Counted from the first letter of the stretch, positions 1-8,331 are shown. The stretch is DNA of 64,000 nucleotides from VXYL01 sp965199945 (GCA_965199945.1 OZ241354.1:3844001-3908000), one strand, 5' to 3'. The notes: generated by a model from the letters alone, not told the origin. A program made the numbers and translations.

Positions 1-1064
1 ACGTAGAGGGGTGCCACGATCACCAGCATGGCGGTGTCGTCCAGGAAGGCGCCCATCAGCAGGAACGACAGCTGCATCAGAATCAGCACCTGCCACGGGC
101 CGAGCGCCAGGCTCTGCAGGAAGAAGCCTTCCATCACGCGCACCGCGCCGAGGCCGTCGAACACGGCGCCGAAGCACAGCGCGGCAAGGATGATCCACAT
201 GAACATGCAGCTCACGCCGAGGGTCTTGCGCGTCGTCTCCTCCAGCACCTTGCGCGTCAGCCGGCCCTTGACTAGGGCTGCGAGCGTCGCCGCCACGGCG
301 CCGACCGCGGAGCTTTCCACCAGGCTGGTGTAGCCGAGCAGGAACAGGCCGGTCATGGCGAAGAAGACGACGAGCGGCAGGAGGCCGCTGCGCAGGAGCT
401 TCAGCTTCTCCGCCAACGGCACCTGCCGCTCCGCCTTCGACAGCGCCGGCGCAAGATTGGGCTGCCAGTGGCAGCGCAGCGCGATGTAGAGGATGAACAG
501 CGCCGCCATCAGCAGGCCGGGAAGCACTCCGGCCAGCCACAGCTGGCTCACCGGCTGGCGGGCGATCATGCCGTACAGCACCAGCACCACGCTCGGCGGC
601 ACGAGGATGCCGAGCGAACTGCCGGCCTGCACGACGCCCGTCACCATCACCTTGTCGTAGCCCCGGCGCAGCAGTTCCGGCAGGGCGATGGTCGCCCCGA
701 TGGCCATGCCGGCCACGCTCAACCCGTTCATCGCCGAGACCACGACCATCAGCCCGATGGTGCCGATGGCGAGGCCGCCCCGAACCGGCCCGAACCAGAC
801 GTGGAACATGCGGTAGAGGTCGTCGGCGATGCGCGATTCGGAGAGCATGAAGCCCATGAAGACGAACATGGGCAGCGTGAGCATCGGATACCACTTCATC
901 AGCTTCATGGACGCCGCGAAGGCCATCTCGCCGCCGCCCTGCCCCCACAGCAGCAAGGCCGCGACCCCCGCCACGACGCCGATGGCGGCGAAGACGCGCT
1001 GCCCGGTCACGAGCATCAGCATCATGGACGCGAACATCAGCAAGGCGACGAGTTCGTAGCCCAC
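1..1064 (-). CDS. dctM: TRAP transporter large permease (DctM type), partial
   Basis: Large membrane subunit of a tripartite ATP-independent periplasmic transporter, which uses an ion gradient to import substrates such as dicarboxylates delivered by a periplasmic binding protein. Translation from a GTG at 1064 gives a very hydrophobic protein beginning VGYELVALLMFASMML, with the family-typical stretches LPMFVFMGFMLSE, VVVSAMNGLSVAGMAIG and SLGILVPPSVVLVLYG. About 354 codons lie in the window of a family length near 430, so the C-terminus is off the left edge. The GTG directly abuts the TAG stop of the small permease, so the two are translationally coupled. The substrate cannot be told and no binding-protein gene is seen here. 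Confidence 0.93.
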   Translation of the reverse strand, partial: MGYELVALLMFASMMLMLVTGQRVFAAIGVVAGVAALLLWGQGGGEMAFAASMKLMKWYPMLTLPMFVFMGFMLSESRIADDLYRMFHVWFGPVRGGLAIGTIGLMVVVSAMNGLSVAGMAIGATIALPELLRRGYDKVMVTGVVQAGSSLGILVPPSVVLVLYGMIARQPVSQLWLAGVLPGLLMAALFILYIALRCHWQPNLAPALSKAERQVPLAEKLKLLRSGLLPLVVFFAMTGLFLLGYTSLVESSAVGAVAATLAALVKGRLTRKVLEETTRKTLGVSCMFMWIILAALCFGAVFDGLGAVRVMEGFFLQSLALGPWQVLILMQLSFLLMGAFLDDTAMLVIVAPLY

Positions 1065-1571
1065 CTACAGTTCCTCCCCGCGCAGCCGGGCGACGTCTCG
1101 AAACAGCAGCGCGAAGGCCTGCAGGAGCATCAGCACGATGCCGACGCAGGCGACGATCTTCACCGGCGCCATGTACGGCCGCCACGCCGAGTGGGCGCGT
1201 TCGCCGTATTCGAGCGCGTACTGCGTGCTGGAAAGCCCGCCGTAGAGCAGCAGCGCCAAGTAGACGAGCAGAAACACGATGGTGCAGCAGTCCAGCCAGC
1301 AGCGCGTGCGCGGCGACCAGCGGCCGTAGAACAGGTCCATCCGCACATGGCTGTCGAGCTGCAGCGAATACGCGCCGCCGAGCAGGTAGTAGGCGACCAT
1401 CGTGAACTGCGCCAGCTCCAGCGTCCACAGGGACGGCACGAAGAACGTCTTGGAGAGCGCCGACCACAGCAGGATGGCCGCCATCACGAAGACGAGGCAC
1501 ATGGCGAAGCGCCCAACGCGACGGCCAACGGCCTCCACGCCGCGCACGTATGTCCTGACGATTTTCGGCAT
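1065..1571 (-). CDS. dctQ: TRAP transporter small permease (DctQ type)
   Basis: Small membrane subunit of the TRAP transporter, 168 residues with four hydrophobic segments (about residues 22-42, 50-70, 95-115 and 135-155), the usual DctQ layout. The motif LDSHVRMDLFYGRWSPR after the second segment matches the conserved HVRVD-type signature of the family. Its stop codon is immediately followed by the GTG of the large permease. It is the first gene of the unit; the 82 bases between its start and the PhyH gene on the other strand must hold the divergent promoters. The binding protein is not upstream, so it lies beyond the left edge or elsewhere. Confidence 0.92.
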   Translation of the reverse strand: MPKIVRTYVRGVEAVGRRVGRFAMCLVFVMAAILLWSALSKTFFVPSLWTLELAQFTMVAYYLLGGAYSLQLDSHVRMDLFYGRWSPRTRCWLDCCTIVFLLVYLALLLYGGLSSTQYALEYGERAHSAWRPYMAPVKIVACVGIVLMLLQAFALLFRDVARLRGEEL

Positions 1572-1653
1572 GGCGCCAGTTGTTCAAACCGCTCGAACCG
1601 CTTGACGCGGCAGCTTGGCATACTTGGCGCGAGAGGGCGCGGCGAGCGAAGAC

Positions 1654-2691
1654 ATGGCAACAGCGTCGGAGGAAGGCCAAGAGCCGCCGCGCACGGCGCC
1701 GAGCGCGATCTTCGAGCCGCCGGCCTTGGCGGCACCCGATGCCCTCCTGTCGGCGGCGGAGGTGGAGTTCTTCGTCGCGCACGGCTTTCTGGTGAAGAAG
1801 CGCCTGCTCTGCGCGAGCGCGGTCGATGCCGCGCTGGAGCGCATTTGGGCGCATCTTCTGGATCGCGTGCCGATGGCGTTGGAATCCGGCTGGCGCTTGC
1901 GGCGCAACGACCCGGAGACGTGGCTGGATCCGCGTTGGGCACCGATGCCGCCGGCGCCCAAGGCCGGGCCGCACGAAGGGCGGCAGCGCATCGCCCACCA
2001 CGGCGCCACGGTCAAGCTGCACGACCTCGGCGGCGCCGATTACGTCGTGGACTTGCTGCCGAACGCGCCGGCGGTGCGGCGCATCGCCACCGCGCTGCTC
2101 GGCGACCTGCGCCGGAGTTCGCGCACCCGCGGCGTGTACGCGACCTTTCCCAGACGCGAGCCGAAGCCGGCCGGCATCGCCGAGGACGCGCTGGTGGCCA
2201 AGGCGCTTGGCCCGCACACGGATCGCGTCTGCCAGCAGCTCAACGTCTGCGCCTACTTGGACGACGTGCCGCCCCGAGGCGGCGGCTTCACCGTGTATCC
2301 GGGCAGCCACCGCATCATATTCCGCGCCCATCGCTTCGCCGCCAACTGGTCGCCACGGCCGAACTTCCGCGACGCCGTGTACCGCGTGATCCGCGACGTC
2401 GTGCCCGTGGAACTCCCCGGCGGCAAAGGCGACGTGATCTTCTGGCACGGCCGCACCATGCATTCCGCCGGCGCCCACTTCAGCCGCAACATCCGCTGGG
2501 CCTTATTCGCGGACTTCACCCACGACCGCGAAACGCTGGACGACGACGCCCACCGCGCCGCCGGCCTCTACGAGTGGTTCAAGGACACCCGGCTGTTCCG
2601 CACCGACGACGCCGTGCCGGCCGAGGGTGAATGCGACATGTGGAAGGGCTGGCGGCTCAAGGGCTCGCCGAGTCTTCATCCTCGACCGTAG
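1654..2691 (+). CDS. Phytanoyl-CoA dioxygenase (PhyH) family protein
   Basis: Fe(II)/2-oxoglutarate-dependent oxygenase of the PhyH superfamily, 345 residues from the ATG at 1654. A TTG at 1615 would add 13 residues; the ATG is preferred. The metal-binding HTD motif is H188-T-D190 within LGPHTDRVCQQL. The distal histidine is H270 (or H265) in FWHGRTMHSAGAHF, followed by SRNIRW, whose arginine is the expected 2OG ligand. Glycine-rich GGGFTVYPGSH is also typical. PhyH enzymes hydroxylate varied small molecules and acyl-CoAs, so the substrate is unknown. The gene is divergent from the TRAP permeases, which may import a related compound (inference). Its 3' end overlaps the converging gene by about 35 bases. 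Confidence 0.9.
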   Translation: MATASEEGQEPPRTAPSAIFEPPALAAPDALLSAAEVEFFVAHGFLVKKRLLCASAVDAALERIWAHLLDRVPMALESGWRLRRNDPETWLDPRWAPMPPAPKAGPHEGRQRIAHHGATVKLHDLGGADYVVDLLPNAPAVRRIATALLGDLRRSSRTRGVYATFPRREPKPAGIAEDALVAKALGPHTDRVCQQLNVCAYLDDVPPRGGGFTVYPGSHRIIFRAHRFAANWSPRPNFRDAVYRVIRDVVPVELPGGKGDVIFWHGRTMHSAGAHFSRNIRWALFADFTHDRETLDDDAHRAAGLYEWFKDTRLFRTDDAVPAEGECDMWKGWRLKGSPSLHPRP

Positions 2692-3007
2692 GCGCGACGG
2701 AGAGGATGCGCATCCACCATACGATGATCGCGAACATGCTCCCGACGAGCGGCACCGCATGGGCGATCTGATGCCCAACGCTGGCGGTCGAATGGGCCAG
2801 CAGCACATAGAGCACATGCACGATGGGCAGCGCCAGCAGAGTACAAACCACCGAACTCAATACAAAGCGGCTGTGCGCCTGCAGCCCCTGCATAAAGTTG
2901 AGCACGCCAGCATCATCCTTCCATCGATTCAGCCACAACGCGGCGACGGACAAGACAAACGCCATGGCGGCGTAGAGCTGCGTCGGCGGAAGGTCGCCCA
3001 ACGTCAT
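2657..3007 (-). CDS. Small three-helix membrane protein, unknown function
   Basis: Hypothetical 116-residue protein starting MTLGDLPPTQLYAAM. Three hydrophobic stretches are visible (around residues 12-28, 46-68 and 80-98) and a short acidic tail follows. The ATG overlaps the stop of the upstream gene in an ATGA junction (3004-3007), so the two are almost certainly one transcriptional and translational unit. No recognised domain or catalytic motif is seen. The 3' end runs about 35 bases into the PhyH gene on the opposite strand. Confidence 0.7.
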   Translation of the reverse strand: MTLGDLPPTQLYAAMAFVLSVAALWLNRWKDDAGVLNFMQGLQAHSRFVLSSVVCTLLALPIVHVLYVLLAHSTASVGHQIAHAVPLVGSMFAIIVWWMRILSVAPTVEDEDSASP

Positions 3008-3561
3008 CGCTCGGCGGCTTGGAATTGGCGATCGAAAGCGGCGATGTAGCGTCGGAATACGAACTGTCGCCCCAGCCAAGATTTGGAGCAGTCGAACTTC
3101 TCCACGTCTCGCTCCTGGGCGCCTTTCTCGTGGGACGAGAGGCATCCTCTCCTGCCCTTGTCGGCGATCTTGCTGTGGATTTCCTTGAACGGGCGCTCCG
3201 AGGACGACAGGTAGCGTATGTCGAGGCGGTCTCTGCCTCGGAGTTCCGCTTGCAGCTCCGCCAGCTTGTTGCCGTCCTCGCGGTAGTTGAACAGCACGCG
3301 CATGGCGAGCCTCGGGTTGTCCCGCAGGCGGGCCCGCACTTGCTTCGCCACATCGTCATCGAAGTACAGTGATGACGTGGCGTCTCCGTCGTCGCGCACG
3401 GTCAGCGTCTTCCTTGCGCTGTTCAAAATTTCAAGGAACGTGTCCTTGGCCACTTGGTCGTCGTTCCTGATGCGTTCCTTGCGCACCGTGAGCAGGCTGA
3501 ACGTCATCCAAATGAGGACCCAGAACACCGCCCCAAGCGCTGCCACTACCGCAATTGCCAT
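3004..3561 (-). CDS. Membrane-anchored protein with a PLD-like half-motif
   Basis: Protein of 185 residues starting MAIAVVAALGAVFWVLIW. One N-terminal transmembrane segment (residues 3-25) precedes a basic stretch and a soluble domain. The soluble part contains IRYLSSSERPFKEIHSKIAD; HSK followed by a late LSSHE segment recalls one HxK half of a phospholipase-D-type site, with no second copy, so it is probably catalytically inactive or only distantly related (inference). Upstream ATGs in this frame would add a low-complexity arginine-rich leader and were rejected. The stop overlaps the start of the next membrane protein by 4 bases. Function unknown. Confidence 0.65.
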   Translation of the reverse strand: MAIAVVAALGAVFWVLIWMTFSLLTVRKERIRNDDQVAKDTFLEILNSARKTLTVRDDGDATSSLYFDDDVAKQVRARLRDNPRLAMRVLFNYREDGNKLAELQAELRGRDRLDIRYLSSSERPFKEIHSKIADKGRRGCLSSHEKGAQERDVEKFDCSKSWLGRQFVFRRYIAAFDRQFQAAER

Positions 3562-3668
3562 TGGGTCCCCCTGCTTTCTAACGCCACGCCTCGACACCTG
3601 CTCGGCGTGCCGGCATTCGGATGCCGCCGCCAATCGGCCCTTGGCGCAAGCCGATTGGCGGAGGTCGC

Positions 3669-4187
3669 CTACGTCGTCAGCGCCTTCAGCACCTGGTCGA
3701 CGCAGGCGTCGGCTTTGGCGCGCATCTCTTCGTCGGTGGCGTCCTGGATCGGGTGTTCGACGAAGACGCATTTGGCGTCTTCCATGCCGAGCGCCTTGGC
3801 CTGGGTCGCCGCCGCGTCGACGAACGCATTGGACGCGATGCTCACCGCTGGCACGCCCTGAATCTCGAACCATACCGTGTCATGCAAACTGCACGTGGTA
3901 CAGGAGCCTCAGTCGGCCAGCGCCTCGATCACGAAGTCGTTGGCGGCGCGGATGTCGCGGCGCAGGGCGTCAGGCGCCGGCTTGGTGAAGGTCGGCTTGG
4001 CGTAGCGGGTCACCGAGACGCCCGGCAGGCGTTCGGCGAGCTGCTCTTCCAGCCGGTCCAGCAGCACGTTGCCGCGCGGCTTGGCGATGTCCAGCAGCGC
4101 CACGCTGCCGCGGATGGCCGCGGGGCGCCGCGTGATGGAACGCGCCACGGGCACGCGCTCGTCGGTGGGGTCGAGAATCGTCGTCAT
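3669..4187 (-). CDS. UGSC-family selenoprotein with in-frame UGA at codon 93
   Basis: The reading frame from ATG 4187 runs 92 codons to a TGA (3909-3911) and continues without a break in the same frame to 3669. Reading the TGA as selenocysteine gives D-U-G-S-C-T-T-C, the signature of the UGSC family of (seleno)proteins; total 172 residues. The part after the TGA (HDTVWFEIQGVPAV, then an alternating core ending VLKALTT) is clearly coding and lacks its own credible start. A hairpin with a G in the apical loop sits 8-37 bases past the TGA, as expected for a bacterial SECIS. A good ribosome-binding site (AGGAGCGGAAAG) precedes the ATG. U93 with C96 and C99 suggests a redox role. The thioredoxin-fold gene lies 77 bases upstream in the same direction. 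A simple nonsense mutation is the alternative, but motif and hairpin argue against it. Confidence 0.88.
3872..3901 (-). promoter_or_regulatory. SECIS-like hairpin downstream of the UGSC UGA codon
   Basis: Folding by eye, bases +8 to +37 after the UGA form a lower stem GUACC/GGUAU and an upper six-pair stem CGUGCA/UGCAUG closed by a GUU loop at +20 to +22, with A and ACAC bulged between. Bacterial SECIS elements are coding hairpins just after the UGA with a G near the start of the apical loop, where SelB binds. The position and loop fit. No folding program was run. Confidence 0.7.
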
Positions 4188-4264
4188 CTTTCCGCTCCTG
4201 TTCTCCTTGGTTGCCTTGCTGCTCTTGTTCCGGCGAGGCGCAAACGCCTCGCCTAGTGCTCCGT

Positions 4265-5839
4265 CTAGCTTTCGATCTTGCGCGAGACCGGCACCGAGCC
4301 CATCTCGCCGCCGGCCCAGCCGTGGAAGACGCCTGTGAACTTGCCCGCCTCGGCGCCGGCCACGACGATGTGGATGTTGTCCTTGGAGGCGAACTTCGGC
4401 AAGTGCCGCGCCTGGCGCTCGGCCGGCATCGCCTCGAAGCGCTCGCGGGGCATGCCGCCGCCCACGTCGTCGTCGGCAACGAGCTCGCCCATGGGCCGCG
4501 CCGTCACCTTCTGCACGTGTTCGCGGATGTCGTCCTTGCCGAAGTGGTCGCGCCACAGCGTGTCGACGTGTTCCGGCGAAACCACCAGCAAGGCGTCCGA
4601 GCTGTTGTGGGCGCGCACGTGGTGCATCGCTTCCAGCGAAAGGGCGATGCTGCCGGCCAGCTGCCGGGCGCTGCGCGACGTCTGATCGACGCAGAGCGCC
4701 GGGCCGCTGGACATGGCGAATGCCGTCACCACCGAATCCTCGGCTTTGAAGCCGCGCTCGACGTGCAGCGGCGTCCACGGACTGCGCTCCTCCCACTCCG
4801 GGAAGCACATGGTGAACTTCATCGGGTTGCCGAGCGTGGAGCGTTCGGTGCCGCCGGGCTTGGCGCCGCCGATGTTGCGCACGGCGAGGCGCACGGCGCG
4901 GCCAATGGCGGAGTTGGCGCGGCTGCCCTGGCCGAGCACGCCGAGGCCCATGTTCATGCCGATGCGCTCGCGGATGGGGCCGTTCACCACCAGCACCGGC
5001 GAGGCACCCATGGTGGTGGCGTTCACGCCGTGGATGTTGAACTCCTTGTTGGCGATGGCCTCGATGGCGGCGATGACGACCGGCAGGCACTCGGGCGTGC
5101 AGCCCGCGAGAACGGCGTTGATGGCGATCTTCTCCACCGTCGCCGGCGCGTAGTTGGGGGCGATCTGGGCGATCACTTCCTGGCTCGAGCGCTCGGTGCC
5201 GCCGAGCATCCGCAGCACCCGCTCCGGCGTCGGCGGCACCACCGGCAGACCGTCCGTGAAGCCTTGGTCGAACAGGAACTCGTGGACGTCGTCCGCTGGC
5301 GCGATCTCGATCTTGCGCGCCCGCAGCGGGCTGTTCTCGCTCTCCGCGCGCAGCCGCTCGGCGATCACCGGGTCCTGGGTCAATGAGCCGCAGCCGGGGC
5401 GCCATGCGGGCAGGGCGTCCCAGTCCACGGCGGCGTTGGGAGCGCGGCGTTCGAAGAACGAGCGCCACTCCACGCGGTCGAAGCCCACGAGACGATCCAC
5501 TTCGCCGCCGTCGGCATCGGCGAGCAGCAGAAAGGGCACCGTCTCCACGTCGTAGGCGAAGGAGACCTTGAGGATGGAGTCGTCGAGCAGCGGCAGCGTC
5601 AGGCCGTGGCGTTCGATCAGCGCGCGGTTGCCGTCAGCCGTCTGCCCCGGCGCCAGCACCAGCACATCGCGGCTGTCGTGGAGCGTTTGCAAGAGCGGCA
5701 TGACGAGGTTGCAGGTGGGGCAGTCCTCCTTCACGAAGCACACCAGCGTGTGCTTGCCGCGCGCCCGCGCGCCGAGGGGAAAGACGTAGTTCGCGCCGGA
5801 CATGTCGGCCAGGGAGAACGGCGGCAGCGTGTTCGTCAT
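4265..5839 (-). CDS. Thioredoxin-fold protein with large C-terminal domain, partner of UGSC protein
   Basis: Protein of 524 residues from ATG 5839. Residues 1-140 look like a TlpA/AhpC-type thioredoxin domain: FSLADMSGANYVFPL, then CFVKEDCPTC with the CxxC at C40-C43. Residues about 180-524 form a second domain without a known fold assignment, beginning LFDQGFTDGLPVVPPTPERV and carrying a second cysteine pair C247-T-P-E-C251. Conserved-looking glycine-rich and asparagine-rich stretches (INAVLAGCTPECLP, NIHGVNATTMGASPV) suggest an enzyme. It is the first gene of a minus-strand pair with the UGSC selenoprotein, so a thiol/selenol exchange between the two is plausible (inference). No signal peptide is visible, so it is likely cytoplasmic. 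Confidence 0.8.
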   Translation of the reverse strand: MTNTLPPFSLADMSGANYVFPLGARARGKHTLVCFVKEDCPTCNLVMPLLQTLHDSRDVLVLAPGQTADGNRALIERHGLTLPLLDDSILKVSFAYDVETVPFLLLADADGGEVDRLVGFDRVEWRSFFERRAPNAAVDWDALPAWRPGCGSLTQDPVIAERLRAESENSPLRARKIEIAPADDVHEFLFDQGFTDGLPVVPPTPERVLRMLGGTERSSQEVIAQIAPNYAPATVEKIAINAVLAGCTPECLPVVIAAIEAIANKEFNIHGVNATTMGASPVLVVNGPIRERIGMNMGLGVLGQGSRANSAIGRAVRLAVRNIGGAKPGGTERSTLGNPMKFTMCFPEWEERSPWTPLHVERGFKAEDSVVTAFAMSSGPALCVDQTSRSARQLAGSIALSLEAMHHVRAHNSSDALLVVSPEHVDTLWRDHFGKDDIREHVQKVTARPMGELVADDDVGGGMPRERFEAMPAERQARHLPKFASKDNIHIVVAGAEAGKFTGVFHGWAGGEMGSVPVSRKIES

Positions 5840-5880
5840 GTGCTCCTCGCGGCTTCGACGACGACGGGCGACAGGCGGCG

Positions 5881-5890
5881 AGTGTACACT
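5881..5890. promoter_or_regulatory. Perfect palindrome AGTGTACACT in divergent intergenic region
   Basis: A 10-base perfect palindrome, flanked by GCG and CGC after one extra T, lies between the divergent thioredoxin/UGSC unit (start 5839) and the phosphoesterase (start 5952). Its location fits a shared operator. No regulator is identified and the assignment is inference. Confidence 0.35.
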
Positions 5891-5951
5891 TCGCGCCCTC
5901 TCGTCGTCGGCTCTTCGGCGGCCGCGTCCTCGTCGGGAAATCAGGCAGATC

Positions 5952-7907
5952 ATGCAAGCAGCGCGAGGCATCAAGAAGGTACGCAGCGTCGCCGTCGGCG
6001 CGCTGCTGCTGTTCGGGCTCGAAGCCACGGCTGCCCGGGCCGCCATCGACGCCAGCACGCCCGAACCGGCAGCGCCCTGGACGAGCCTCGACGCGGACGA
6101 CGCCGCGCAGGACTTCCACTTCGTCATCGTCAGCGACCGCACCGGCGGCGCCCGCCCGGGCGTCTTCGAGTCGGCCATCCCCAAGGTGAACCTCCTGCAG
6201 CCGGCGTTCGTCGTGAGCATCGGCGACCTGATCGAGGGCTACACCGAAGACCAGGCCCAGCTCGACCGCGAGTGGGACGAATTCGAGGACATCGTCGCCG
6301 GCTTGGATGCGCCGTTCTTCTACGTCGCCGGCAACCACGACATGAACAACGCGGTGATGGCGGAAACCTGGCGCGCGCGCTTCGGCCCGTCGTACTACCG
6401 CTTCGTCTACAAGGACGTGCTCTTCCTGGTGCTGAACTCGGAGCTGTTCGGCATGGTGACCGAGCCGGAGACGCCAGTGCCGGGGCCGTGGACCCAGGCC
6501 GAGCAGCTTGCCTTCGTCGAACGCGCGCTGGCCGAGCATCCCGCGCCGCGCTGGACCATCGTGCTCGTCCACCAGCCGCTGTGGGACTACCCGGGCGGCC
6601 CGCGCGGCGACTGGCCGAAGGTGGAGGCGATGCTTGGGGAGCGCGACTACACCGTGTTCGCCGGCCACTTCCACCGCTACGTGAAGAACGTGCGCCAGGA
6701 CCGCAAGTTCATCACCTTGGCCACCACCGGCGGCGGCAGCAGCCTGCGCGGCAGCGTCTACGGCGAGTTCGACCACGTGGCGTGGGTGACCATGACCAGC
6801 GACGGCCCGCGCATCGCCAACCTGATGCTCGACGGCATCCACGACGAGAACGTCGTCACCAGCGCATCGCAGCAGGCCATCATGAGCCTGGTCGGGGCCG
6901 GCGTTCGGGGCGGTCCCTTCGTGCGCTCGCTGCCGGTGTTCGGCGACGGGCCGGTGTTCGAGCGCGGCCTTGCGTCGTTCGAGGCGACCAACGCCGGCAT
7001 CGCCGAGCTGACCTTGGCGTTCAACGTGGACCCCGGCCCGCACCTGCGCTACGACGGCGCGCCGTCCACGCTGACGCTGGCGCCAGGCGAGGCGCGGCGC
7101 ATCGACCTGCCCATCGTCGCCGAACCGCCCGTGCCATTCGCGGACTTGGCGCCCGGGCGCGTCGAGTGGGCGGTGCGCACCCAAGCCGCTGGCGAACAGG
7201 TGCGGCTGAAACTGGCCTCCGGCCTGCTGCCGGTAACGCGCCATGCGCTTCCAGCCGGCACCGCGACCGTGGACGGCGACCTCGGCGACTGGCCGGCGTT
7301 GCCGTTCAAGGCGCTGCGCCAAGGCGATGTCGCGTCGCAGCCGACCGCCGCGACGGACGTGAGCTTCGCCTTCGGGCTGCGCGAATCCGCCGGCGATCTC
7401 TACTTCGCCGCGCGCGTCGTGGACGACAGCCTAGTTGCGTCGCCCACGCTTGGCGCCGACGTCCAGGACGCGCTGGTGTTGTTCGCGGACGCACGGCCAG
7501 AGCCCGAACGCTCGGCCAACGTGCTCCTGTATCCCGCCACGCGGCGTGGCCATCTGGCCGGCATGGCAATGGCGCGGATGACCTTGGCGGAAGCCGCCGC
7601 GGACCGCACCGCCGAGCAGCTGGCCGAGTCGTTCGCGGCCGTGCAATGGAAGACCCGGCGCACCCCCTCCGGCTACGTCGCGGAAGCCGTGATTTCGGGC
7701 GCGTTCTTGAGCGAACAGGCCGGCGAGCCGTGGCAGACCGTGCGCATCAGCCTCGTCGCCGTGGACTGGGACGAAGGAGAAATCGCCAACCACATCCCCT
7801 GGCATGTGCGCGGCTCCAGCGCCACCGCCCTGCACTGGCAGCCCAACCGCTTCGGCGACGCCCCGGTCGCCGGCACCGGCACGTTCGTGCGCAACAGCGC
7901 AAGGTAG
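5952..7907 (+). CDS. Secreted metallophosphoesterase with C-terminal CBM9-like domain
   Basis: Calcineurin-like phosphoesterase of 651 residues from ATG 5952. A signal peptide (hydrophobic VGALLLFGLEATAARA) predicts export to the periplasm. Metal-binding motifs follow in order: SDRTGG, where the usual DxH has Thr at the His position, then SIGDLIEG, VAGNHDMN, VLVHQPLW and FAGHFHRY. The C-terminal part (about residues 425-651) starts ATVDGDLGDWP, a hallmark of CBM9/DOMON-like beta-sandwich domains, which bind sugars or cofactors. The overall pairing suggests hydrolysis of a phosphate ester at the cell surface; the substrate is unknown. It is divergent from the thioredoxin/UGSC pair. Confidence 0.85.
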   Translation: MQAARGIKKVRSVAVGALLLFGLEATAARAAIDASTPEPAAPWTSLDADDAAQDFHFVIVSDRTGGARPGVFESAIPKVNLLQPAFVVSIGDLIEGYTEDQAQLDREWDEFEDIVAGLDAPFFYVAGNHDMNNAVMAETWRARFGPSYYRFVYKDVLFLVLNSELFGMVTEPETPVPGPWTQAEQLAFVERALAEHPAPRWTIVLVHQPLWDYPGGPRGDWPKVEAMLGERDYTVFAGHFHRYVKNVRQDRKFITLATTGGGSSLRGSVYGEFDHVAWVTMTSDGPRIANLMLDGIHDENVVTSASQQAIMSLVGAGVRGGPFVRSLPVFGDGPVFERGLASFEATNAGIAELTLAFNVDPGPHLRYDGAPSTLTLAPGEARRIDLPIVAEPPVPFADLAPGRVEWAVRTQAAGEQVRLKLASGLLPVTRHALPAGTATVDGDLGDWPALPFKALRQGDVASQPTAATDVSFAFGLRESAGDLYFAARVVDDSLVASPTLGADVQDALVLFADARPEPERSANVLLYPATRRGHLAGMAMARMTLAEAAADRTAEQLAESFAAVQWKTRRTPSGYVAEAVISGAFLSEQAGEPWQTVRISLVAVDWDEGEIANHIPWHVRGSSATALHWQPNRFGDAPVAGTGTFVRNSAR

Positions 7908-8331
7908 GTGGCTGCGGGGCCGCCTTGGCTGCTCCTCAGGTGCCTAGCGAAAGCCGCGCGTGCGGGCGAGGAGGCCGCGGGAGGCGCAGGGGTCGCCGGC
8001 GGCGAGCGGGGGCGGCGTTGGCGTTCCCAAGGCTTGTGGCGGGCGGTGGAAGAGGATCAGCGGGGACCCGGCGTGGTCTCGAAGCCGCGGAAGCAGGGCG
8101 TCCCGTTGCACTGCGCCGTCGGCGTTTCCGGCGCGTCGGCACGGAGGATCAGGGGCGATCCGGGGGGTTGTGCCGCGGCGAAGGTCGTGCCCGCGGTCTC
8201 GCCGGCGGCGACCGCCACGGTGGTGGGCAGGGCGGTCTCGACGCCAAGCGCCCTATCCGAACAACCGTGGCGCAACGCTGGCCAATCCGCACATTCCGAC
8301 GCGCTGCCTTCGGCGCAGGCCGGTGGCAAGC
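7908..8331. other. Intergenic stretch with a possible decayed minus-strand coding fragment
   Basis: This 424-base gap holds no intact gene. On the minus strand, about 8330 down to 8057, an open frame without a start reads as protein-like text, including ALPTTVAVAAGETAGTTF, which resembles the strand pattern of Ig-like or Calx-beta repeats, and ends with CNGTPCFRGFE before a stop. It may be the tail of a lost secreted protein. The short arginine/proline-rich frames on the plus strand look like noise. Confidence 0.3.

Noticed and set aside
468..2630. 720-codon plus-strand open frame
   Set aside because: Histidine/arginine/glutamine-rich text overlying dctM, dctQ and the PhyH gene; an antisense shadow of GC-rich coding DNA.
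3909..5468. 519-codon minus-strand frame running into the UGSC gene
   Set aside because: Only its last 93 codons, from ATG 4187, are the true UGSC start; the rest is an out-of-frame shadow of the thioredoxin-fold gene.
7936..8142. Short arginine/proline-rich minus-strand frame
   Set aside because: Composition is typical of random GC-rich DNA.
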